Source of the DNA: Candidatus Phaeomarinibacter sp.
GTDB lineage: Bacteria; Pseudomonadota; Alphaproteobacteria; CGMCC-115125
NCBI GenBank assembly: GCA_028279995.1
Contig: JANQMQ010000660.1
Span: forward strand, 1 to 7,033
Direction of reading: 5' to 3'
Length of the DNA: 7,033 nucleotides
A model generated the notes under the pieces. It searched no databases, was not told the origin of the DNA, and worked only from the letters and a program-made list of their open reading frames with translations. This document shows positions 1 through 4,976 of this stretch, piece by piece; within the stretch, counting starts at the first letter, position 1, and each line of letters begins with the position of its first letter. The position numbers and the translations under genes are program-made.

Positions 1-997
1 TGTCACGCGCCGACGGGACCGGGAACTCGCCACCCACCAGGAAATTGGCACTCTCACCGGTAATCGCGGTGAGTGTCGGTTCCGCCAGTGTGCGCAGCAA
101 GCCGTTGCGCTCAAGCGCACGAAGGGCACCGTCGATATAGGACCCAGCGGAATCGTTGAACGAAATGCCGCTGGATTGCGGGAATATGTCACCGCCTCCA
201 TTCGTCGACGGCCGCACGTTTGTGGGCGCCGTTGTCAGCCCGCCCAGGGCGCGGCCCTGCACGGAGAAGGCGTTGTTGGTCTGAAGTCTAAGGGCAAGGT
301 CGCCGATCGAACTGATGGATGACAGGTTGATTCCAAGCTGCTTGATCAAGGTGCGTTGCATCTCGGCAATCGTGACCTTGAGCATCACCTGTTCCTTGCC
401 GTCGATGGACAGCATGTTGAGGACCTTTTTTTCATCCCCCACATACCGGACGGCAATTTCGCGGGCCTTGCTCGATGCGGCTGCGCTCTCCACAACACCT
501 GTCAGCATCAGGTTGTCATTGATGGCTTCCACCTGAATGCGCGCATCAGGAAGGTGACGGCCCAGCATGGTCAAAAGACTGTCGATATCTCGCTCGACAC
601 GGATTTCCAGGTTGAGTACCTGGCGGCCGGCACCGTCAAAGAAGAAGGCATTTGTTTCGCCAACGGCCATGCCCAGCAGGTAGGTCCTGCGCGCGCTGCG
701 CACGATGGCGTCGGCAATTTCGGGGTTTGCGATAAGCACATCTGCCGCATCGACAGGAAGTTCGACAACGGCCGACTTGTTGAGCCCCAGCGTCATGATC
801 TGGCTATTGGCGCTTTCACCGCCCACATCAACCTTGACCACGGGGCTTCCTTCTTCGCCGCCCAGGAGCTGCGCAGCGCTGGTCGGCGCGGCGGCAGGTC
901 CCGCCGTCAGCAGAAATGACGTGATAGCCGCAACAAACACGTTGCGAAGTATTTCAACACGAGTGGCCGCCTGGCCGGTGCGCATAAGACTACTCAT
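1..997 (-). CDS. cpaC: CpaC/RcpA, outer-membrane secretin of the Tad pilus (partial, C-terminus off the left edge)
   Basis: This is an open frame of 332 codons from the ATG at 997 to the window edge, with no stop. Secretins of this family form the outer-membrane ring through which the Flp pilus leaves the cell. The translation shows a hydrophobic export signal at about residues 17-37, ending near PAAAP. A pilus-type secretin N-terminal domain follows at about 65-135 (NPEIADAI, then LLGMAVGETN), then a BON-like domain at about 137-198. The secretin core begins near 201 (KEQVMLKVTIAEM) and includes ALRALERNGLLRTLAEPTLT and the hallmark GGEFPVP at 323-329. The remaining core is outside the window. 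The start overlaps the cpaB stop as ATGA, which implies translational coupling. A second in-frame ATG lies four codons in and could be the true start. No strong Shine-Dalgarno is visible. Family assignment is firm from the motifs; the exact start is less sure. Confidence 0.95.
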   Translation of the reverse strand, partial: MSSLMRTGQAATRVEILRNVFVAAITSFLLTAGPAAAPTSAAQLLGGEEGSPVVKVDVGGESANSQIMTLGLNKSAVVELPVDAADVLIANPEIADAIVRSARRTYLLGMAVGETNAFFFDGAGRQVLNLEIRVERDIDSLLTMLGRHLPDARIQVEAINDNLMLTGVVESAAASSKAREIAVRYVGDEKKVLNMLSIDGKEQVMLKVTIAEMQRTLIKQLGINLSSISSIGDLALRLQTNNAFSVQGRALGGLTTAPTNVRPSTNGGGDIFPQSSGISFNDSAGSYIDGALRALERNGLLRTLAEPTLTAITGESANFLVGGEFPVPSARD

Positions 998-1827
998 CGG
1001 CTCATCCGGGGTTGCTCAACGGACTGGACGCCGTAGCGCACAACGGTTACTGCGGCTCCCTGGCGTGCATTGGTGCTTCGGTTTGCGCCAAGGGCACCGG
1101 TGTCTACCGGCCCGCCGGTTGCTGTATCGGCCATGCTGCGCAGGGACAGCCAGATATCGCCCATGGCCTGAGCGCGGGCGAGTGTTTCGGCCTGCTTGGG
1201 GCTGAGTTCCAGCGTAGCGGTCTTGCCCACAGCGATCTTCTCGCCGGTTTCGTCATTGGCCTCGGCAAAGGCCTGGTCAATCGCCAGTACGCGGACATTT
1301 GCCAGAACCGTATCGCTGGCAACGACCGCTTCGCGGCCTGTGTCACTGCGGGTTTGGCGCGTAACAATCACATCTACCCGGTCACCCGGCAGGATGAACC
1401 CGCCAGCACCAGTTTCTGGAGAAATCGCCACAGACACTGCACGCATGCCTTCGCTCAAACGGGCCGCCATGGAGCCTGCTGAATTCCCGTCTATCACCTT
1501 GGACTTCGTCACAGGTTCGCCGCGCAACATCGATGAGCGCACAAGCGCTCCCTGCATGGTGCCCATGGCGTCCGGTGTTCGGGCCTTCACCACATAGCCT
1601 GAAGCCAAAGCCTCGGTCGGCCAGGTCTGCCAGCGAAGATCACCAGGTGTGACTTTGCTGCCTATCTGCAGGTCGCGCGCAGCAACCAGTACTTCATCCA
1701 GGACAATCTTGGGCTCCGGGGCTTCCACCCGCTGGACGTCCTCGCCAACAAAGGAAGACGCCAGCCAGGCAGCAGCAGCGGCTGCCAGTACGGCCAGTAT
1801 GAGAACAGCGATGCGTGCTACGGACAT
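994..1827 (-). CDS. cpaB: CpaB/RcpC, Tad pilus assembly protein with SAF domain
   Basis: This is a 277-residue protein with an N-terminal membrane anchor or uncleaved signal at about residues 4-26, which places the rest in the periplasm. A SAF domain follows at about 45-110 (VLVAARDLQIGSKVTPGDL, then a segment ending RGEPVTKSKV). The RcpC/CpaB domain spans about 127-235 and carries the family hallmark GGFILPGDRVDVI at 142-154. Proteins of this family act in the periplasm with the CpaC secretin; the exact role is not settled. The C-terminal tail is rich in Gly, Thr and Asn. The frame is open to an upstream ATG at 1890, which would add 21 residues. I prefer 1827 because the membrane segment then starts at residue 4 and the extra residues (Pro/Ala-rich) do not look like a signal. 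Neither start has a well-spaced Shine-Dalgarno. It lies between cpaA, 193 bases upstream, and cpaC, which it overlaps by four bases. Confidence 0.93.
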   Translation of the reverse strand: MSVARIAVLILAVLAAAAAAWLASSFVGEDVQRVEAPEPKIVLDEVLVAARDLQIGSKVTPGDLRWQTWPTEALASGYVVKARTPDAMGTMQGALVRSSMLRGEPVTKSKVIDGNSAGSMAARLSEGMRAVSVAISPETGAGGFILPGDRVDVIVTRQTRSDTGREAVVASDTVLANVRVLAIDQAFAEANDETGEKIAVGKTATLELSPKQAETLARAQAMGDIWLSLRSMADTATGGPVDTGALGANRSTNARQGAAVTVVRYGVQSVEQPRMSR

Positions 1828-2020
1828 GAGCCGGGCTTTCGCGTTATGGGGCGCTCCTAGGGGCGCAATGAATGGTGCAGGCGCGCGCATGGGCGCATTG
1901 GCAGATCCTGCGTGCGGGTATCAAACTGGGAATTCGTCAATTCGCAGTTAACCGTGTTGGTCAAATGCAAACCGGTAGGACAGGGGCCGAGCCGGTGAAC
2001 GGACGTGCGGGTCAGTTTTC

Positions 2021-2554
2021 TCATGCCGCCCCCGTCAACCAGACGCTTTGGCCAAAGGCTATGAGACCGCCGGCGGCCAGAGCCAATCCGTAAGGAACCC
2101 CTTCACCGGGGTCATGCAGACGCATCAGCCAGCTCTGCGCTGCAAGCGGTGCGGGCATTGGCAGTTTGCGGAAAAACAGAAGGGCAAGTGTGAGGAGACC
2201 ACCGAGTACGGTGGACACCAGCAGGAACCCGAGAATCTGCGCGGGCCCGAGCCACAATGCCGCCGCGGCAAAGAACTTGGCATCTCCCCCGCCGATCCAC
2301 CCGGTTGCGAACAGGCCCATGCAGACAAGAAGAGCGCCCAGCCCAACGGCGATATGCAGCCCCAGCGTACCGATCGGCATCGCGGTTCCCGCGGCGGCCA
2401 ATGGAAAGGCCAGGGCCAGCGTTCCGGTCAGCCAGTTGGGAATGCGCATGCTGACCGCATCGGATGCGGCTGCTGTGACCATCAGCAGCGGAAAAACCGC
2501 AACGATACTCCATTGCAACAATGAATAGGCAGGCAGGGCGGCTATGTCCGGCAT
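2021..2554 (-). CDS. cpaA: CpaA/TadV, A24-family prepilin peptidase
   Basis: This is a 177-residue polytopic membrane aspartic protease of the short type, lacking the N-terminal methylase domain, as usual for Tad systems. Members cleave Flp prepilins and TadE/TadF pseudopilins after glycine at the cytoplasmic face. The two catalytic aspartates are visible: D32 in SDAVSMRIPNWLTG and D91 in the GGGDAKFFAA motif. A conserved GVPYGLALA motif lies near residues 152-160. Hydrophobic segments cover about 14-30, 41-60, 63-84, 93-128 and 153-174. The frame is open back to an ATG at 2725, but that extension is not hydrophobic in the family way and runs into the flp terminator. The ATG at 2554 has GGAG 11 bases upstream and gives the normal family length. 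It is probably the first gene of the cpaA-cpaB-cpaC run; no terminator is visible before cpaB. The visible substrates are Flp (2800-2964) and TadE (from 6751). Confidence 0.94.
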   Translation of the reverse strand: MPDIAALPAYSLLQWSIVAVFPLLMVTAAASDAVSMRIPNWLTGTLALAFPLAAAGTAMPIGTLGLHIAVGLGALLVCMGLFATGWIGGGDAKFFAAAALWLGPAQILGFLLVSTVLGGLLTLALLFFRKLPMPAPLAAQSWLMRLHDPGEGVPYGLALAAGGLIAFGQSVWLTGAA

Positions 2555-2604
2555 ATCTCGCAAGGCTCCAGCGGCGGTACTGTCCCCATTAGGCGCGCCA
2601 AGCC

Positions 2605-2624
2605 GTAAACCTCGGGTAAACCCT
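2605..2624. promoter_or_regulatory. Tandem TAAAC element upstream of cpaA (candidate response-regulator site)
   Basis: The plus strand reads GTAAAC, five bases, then GTAAACCCT; that is TAAA-N7-TAAAC with an 11-bp period. It lies about 51 bases before the cpaA ATG, in the interval that must contain the cpaA promoter. The same pattern occurs at 4211-4229 before the plus-strand N-domain gene. Head-to-tail half-sites at 11 bp are typical for OmpR/PhoB-type winged-helix regulators. The CtrA consensus TTAA-N7-TTAAC differs by one base per half-site. Binding is inferred. Confidence 0.4.
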
Positions 2625-2683
2625 AAAATATGAGGCAATATGTCGATTGTATTGAGCGGTCTGACAGTACGCTGGACAGGTGA

Positions 2684-2705
2684 TGACCTCTTGTGTGGGA
2701 GGTCA
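2684..2705. repeat. Inverted repeat TGACCTC-N8-GAGGTCA in the cpaA upstream region
   Basis: Two perfect 7-bp arms lie at 2684-2690 and 2699-2705, separated by 8 bases. They sit just beyond the flp terminator and about 130 bases before the cpaA start. It could be an operator for a dimeric regulator or a weak hairpin. There is no T-run beside it, so it is not a second terminator. Function unknown. Confidence 0.35.
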
Positions 2706-2720
2706 CATCCAACTGCACCA

Positions 2721-2759
2721 GACAAAAGAAAAGGACCGCCGGGGTAACCCCGGCGGTCC
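2721..2759 (-). terminator. Rho-independent terminator of flp
   Basis: A perfect 12-bp GC-rich stem (GGACCGCCGGGG at 2733-2744 pairing with 2748-2759) closes a 3-base loop. On the minus strand it is followed by TTTTCTTTTG. This is the correct orientation and distance to end the flp transcript. The plus-strand side lacks a clean T-run next to the stem, so I call it one-directional. It separates flp from cpaA, which therefore needs its own promoter between about 2555 and 2720. Confidence 0.9.
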
Positions 2760-2799
2760 AGATCTTTTCCGGCGGAAAACGCCGTCTGAACGAAATCGC

Positions 2800-2964
2800 T
2801 TACTGCATTTCGTCAGAGACGGTACCGAATGTGCCGCCGATGTTTTCCCCAAGTGTGGTTACTGCACCAATGATCGCAACAGCGATACCAGCAGCAATCA
2901 GGCCGTATTCGATGGCCGTGGCGCCGGACTCATCACCGGCAAAACGCTTAATAAAATGGCTCAT
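2800..2964 (-). CDS. flp: Flp/PilA, type IVb major pilin prepilin
   Basis: This is a 54-residue prepilin. It has a short basic leader (MSHFIKRFAGDESG) and then the Flp processing motif G14/ATAIEY, in which E19 is the +5 glutamate and Y20 the adjacent tyrosine. A hydrophobic helix follows at about 21-38 (GLIAAGIAVAII and onward). The mature pilin of 40 residues ends in a short polar tail (TVSDEMQ), typical of Flp pilins. It polymerises into the pilus fibre after cleavage by CpaA. Translation signals are strong: AGGAGG sits at 2970-2975, five bases before the ATG. The gene stands alone on the minus strand. It has an AT-rich upstream region and a perfect-stem terminator 41 bases after the stop, so it is expected to be expressed as a short abundant mRNA, independent of cpaABC. 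Confidence 0.96.
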   Translation of the reverse strand: MSHFIKRFAGDESGATAIEYGLIAAGIAVAIIGAVTTLGENIGGTFGTVSDEMQ

Positions 2965-3301
2965 GAAAGCCTCCTCTGGATCAATCCAAGTTGTCGCGAC
3001 TGTGTCGAAACAGTCCCTGATTGGCGCTGGCAGTCGGGACAGGCCACCAGATCACCTGAACCCGAATTTAGAGACCCGCACTTACCTGTGTATTAATCCG
3101 ATAATTAAAAGGAGTTGTATCCAGACAAAAATGGCATGGGGCAGTAAAAAAGAAGAAAAAAATAAAGTATAGGTAGTAGAACTCAGGTTTTCTGATTTTG
3201 TATGTGGAGCAATGAATGCTTTTGAAGCGGAGGTTGGTTAACAAAATGCTTCATCTAAGATTGCATGAAATTCAGTTTCACTGAAATCGCACGAGCTGCC
3301 C
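2965..3301 (-). promoter_or_regulatory. AT-rich intergenic region and probable promoter/leader of flp
   Basis: These 337 bases between the Crp-family gene and flp contain no convincing coding sequence. The middle is much richer in A/T than its surroundings, including a plus-strand purine tract around 3143-3168 (T/C-rich on the flp strand). A TTAA-N8-TTAA pair lies at 3093-3108, about 130 bases before the flp ATG. An inverted repeat (GACTGT / ACAGTC, 6-base loop) at 2998-3015 could fold in the flp leader just above the Shine-Dalgarno. A weak inverted repeat TTCAG-N5-CTGAA lies near 3271-3285, just downstream of the Crp-family stop. I could not fix a -35/-10 pair with confidence. Confidence 0.5.
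2970..2975 (-). promoter_or_regulatory. Strong Shine-Dalgarno of flp
   Basis: The minus strand reads AGGAGG followed by five bases and the flp ATG. It is by far the best ribosome site among the minus-strand genes here, in keeping with the high output expected for a major pilin. Confidence 0.85.
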
Positions 3302-4048
3302 TCACGCTGTGGCCATCTGGCGGAGCTTGTCTGCATCAAGAATTGAAAGTCCCGGATACCGGCGCTCTGCACAGCCAGACTTGACCAGACTTGCCAGGCC
3401 GGCGGCCACATCCGCTTCGCTCAGACCCGTCCAGTCCGCGAGTTCCCGGTGTCGGGGCAACCGCGAAACCATCAGAACTCCCTGATTGTCTGGATCTGTT
3501 TCCGCCATCCGCAGCAGCTCTGCATACAGCTTGTGGCTGTTGCCATCCGCCTGGTGAGGCGCGCGGGGCGTTGCGTTCATGGCGTCCAGCGCCTGGGCCC
3601 TGAGCAACTGTAGGGCAATAGCGGGGTTGGCAGTGACCAGCACACAAAACTCGTCAGCAGACAGAAACGAAACTTTGCTCTCGCTGAGAGACACGGCAGA
3701 AAGATGCGGTGTCTCCCCCGCGAGGGCTTCCAGATGTCCAAACACCCCGCCCGCACCAACATCCTGGAAGGCCACGTCTCCATGCCTGTCCGGCGGCATG
3801 GAAATGCGCACGGCACCGGACCGTACAAAGGCCATGCTGGCTTCCCCGGCTCCCGGCCCGCCCACAACATCACCTGGCGCATATGACATGTGCCGGCAGG
3901 TCTGTGTGATGCCATCCAGTGTTGTCTGGGGTAGGGGAGCAAGGCAGGTGATGGCTGCCAAGGGGCCTGTAAGCGTAGCTACGTTTCCGGTCCGGTCAGG
4001 GGCGGTGGTTTCGGAAGAAGCGAAAGAAGTGCGGCGGGCAGTCGGCAT
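3302..4048 (-). CDS. Crp/Fnr-family transcriptional regulator with a degenerate nucleotide pocket
   Basis: This is a 248-residue protein. Residues 1-30 form a polar, Ser/Thr-rich tail. About 35-140 is a cyclic-nucleotide-binding-type beta-roll, with a segment GGVFGHLEALAGE at 100-112 and LSAVSLSESKVSFLSADEF at 116-134. A long helix follows at about 140-158, and a Crp-type winged helix-turn-helix at about 190-248 (RHRELADWTGLSEADVAAGLASLVKSG). In cAMP-binding members the phosphate-binding cassette reads GEL...RSA. Here the Glu position is H105 and the Arg position is L116, so classical cAMP binding is unlikely. There is no N-terminal cysteine cluster of the FNR type. The only ATG that keeps the whole beta-roll is at 4048, with a poor Shine-Dalgarno. 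It is transcribed divergently from the N-domain gene at 4325, and its DNA targets are unknown. Family assignment is firm; a role in pilus control is inferred from position only. Confidence 0.85.
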   Translation of the reverse strand: MPTARRTSFASSETTAPDRTGNVATLTGPLAAITCLAPLPQTTLDGITQTCRHMSYAPGDVVGGPGAGEASMAFVRSGAVRISMPPDRHGDVAFQDVGAGGVFGHLEALAGETPHLSAVSLSESKVSFLSADEFCVLVTANPAIALQLLRAQALDAMNATPRAPHQADGNSHKLYAELLRMAETDPDNQGVLMVSRLPRHRELADWTGLSEADVAAGLASLVKSGCAERRYPGLSILDADKLRQMATA

Positions 4049-4324
4049 GGCGGAGGCTCACAAGTGTAAATAGGGTCAGCGAACCATCGCAGCCGGACGC
4101 AGCGCCCCGGCGCGAGGCAAGTTGTGTTTGCCATATGCGGGTCTAAGGCCCGGCTAAGCCAGGCCGGCAATCCTTATGAAACATTGAGAAAAGGGTCGGC
4201 CAAACCATCAGTAAACGATAGCTAAACCCAAATCGGCGCTTTCGTGGTTTCTTCACCATTTCAGGCGAGGCTGACCGTCAGGATTTTCCGAAAGGTCATT
4301 TCGACTGTTTCAAGGAGCGCCACC
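4049..4324. promoter_or_regulatory. Divergent control region between the Crp-family gene and the N-domain pilus gene
   Basis: These 276 bases separate two divergently transcribed starts. They should hold both promoters, although no -35/-10 pair can be fixed by eye. The half nearest 4325 holds the phased AAAC element (4202-4229) and a Shine-Dalgarno, AAGGAG at 4312-4317, seven bases before the ATG at 4325. The half nearest 4048 has a small imperfect dyad around 4059-4070 (TCACAAGTGTAA) that could be an autoregulatory site of the Crp-family protein, but it is weak. Confidence 0.5.
4201..4230. promoter_or_regulatory. Three AAAC motifs phased at 11 bp (candidate response-regulator site)
   Basis: AAAC occurs at 4202, 4213 and 4224, exactly 11 bp apart. 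The last two read GTAAAC-N5-CTAAACCC, matching the element upstream of cpaA in 13 of 14 fixed positions. It lies about 95 bases before the start of the N-domain pilus gene and about 155 bases before the Crp-family start. The spacing puts the motifs on one face of the helix, as for OmpR/PhoB-type regulators. Protein binding is inferred. Confidence 0.42.
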
Positions 4325-4882
4325 ATGCGCCGAAAAATGTCACCAGCCCTAAACGCCCTTCAGGTTGCTCGCCACGCCGGTCTTGCCGCCTGCCTGGCTG
4401 CGGCAATTCCGGCAGCTCTTCTGGCCGGTCAGGTATCCCCGGCAAACGCCGGTGGGATGTATGAGATGGTGTCTCACGATTTCGCAGTGGGAATTGATCA
4501 GGCAAAGACGCTGCGTATTGAAGGTGCTGCCGCCATTGTTGCCGTTGGTAACCCTTCAATTGCGGATGCGATCATACAAAGGTCGGACATGCTGCTGCTT
4601 GTTGGCCGGTCTTACGGCGCGACCAATGTGCTGGTGCTCGACCATGACGGAAACGAGTTGGCTTCACTGATCGTCAATGTCGTCGACGCTGCACCTCGTC
4701 TCGTGACGGTCAGCAGGGGTAAGATGCAGTCAAGTTACAACTGCGCTCCGCAATGCCAGGCGATCATGCGTATCGGAGACTCGGCAGATTTCTCCGAAGG
4801 TGTGACTAAGCAGACCCGCGCCAAGATGGGGCTGGCAACCGAGGGTGCCGAGGCGACGGCAGCCGGAGGCGGCGAACAGTAA
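4325..4882 (+). CDS. Secreted stand-alone secretin N-terminal domain protein (pilus assembly protein N-terminal domain)
   Basis: This is a 185-residue exported protein. A basic N-terminus is followed by a hydrophobic stretch at about 18-35 and a likely signal-peptidase I site after ANA at 40-42. The mature part is essentially one domain of the pilus-type secretin N-terminal family (about 47-125). It contains the pattern NPSIADAI at 76-83 and LLVGRSYGATNVLVLD at 91-106, closely parallel to NPEIADAI and LLGMAVGETN in CpaC. Two cysteines four residues apart (CAPQC, C140 and C144) could form a disulfide; the tail is Ala/Gly/Glu-rich. There is no BON or secretin core, so it cannot form a channel. 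A periplasmic helper of the Tad secretin is the natural inference. The frame opens at 4244, but the ATG at 4325 has AAGGAG seven bases upstream and starts directly at the signal peptide. Confidence 0.88.
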   Translation: MRRKMSPALNALQVARHAGLAACLAAAIPAALLAGQVSPANAGGMYEMVSHDFAVGIDQAKTLRIEGAAAIVAVGNPSIADAIIQRSDMLLLVGRSYGATNVLVLDHDGNELASLIVNVVDAAPRLVTVSRGKMQSSYNCAPQCQAIMRIGDSADFSEGVTKQTRAKMGLATEGAEATAAGGGEQ

Positions 4883-4913
4883 GTGCCCGCTGCTTTAGCG
4901 ACCCAGACATATG

Positions 4914-4943
4914 AAAACCCCGGGGTGTACCCCCGGGGTTTTT
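4914..4943. terminator. Bidirectional rho-independent terminator between convergent genes
   Basis: AAAACCCCGGGG (4914-4925) pairs perfectly with CCCCGGGGTTTT (4931-4942) around a 5-base loop, TGTAC. The plus strand ends in five T and the minus strand in four, so the hairpin can stop the N-domain gene transcript (ends 4882) as well as the TadG-like transcript arriving from the other side (ends 4977). Confidence 0.92.
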
Positions 4944-4976
4944 GTGTCTCTGGCGCAACGACATTACGGATCAGTG

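Noticed and set aside
356..919. Plus-strand open frame of 187 codons
   Set aside because: It lies entirely antisense to cpaC, whose reading frame carries secretin motifs throughout.
1012..1482. Plus-strand open frame of 156 codons
   Set aside because: It lies antisense to cpaB, whose frame carries the SAF and RcpC motifs.
2555..2725. 57-residue N-terminal extension of cpaA
   Set aside because: It would begin inside or next to the flp terminator, crosses the TAAAC element and has no family-like membrane segment. The start at 2554 gives the normal short peptidase.
3143..3168. Plus-strand A/G-rich tract as the T-run of a terminator for the Crp-family gene
   Set aside because: On the minus strand it is T-rich, but no stable GC-rich stem lies directly before it.
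2693..3172. Plus-strand open frames across flp and its upstream region
   Set aside because: The minus-strand Flp pilin with AGGAGG and the processing motif explains this region. The plus-strand products are low-complexity with no family signal.
4059..4070. Possible Crp-type box TCACAAGTGTAA near the Crp-family start
   Set aside because: The symmetry is imperfect and the half-sites are not spaced like TGTGA-N6-TCACA, so it is not reported as a separate site.
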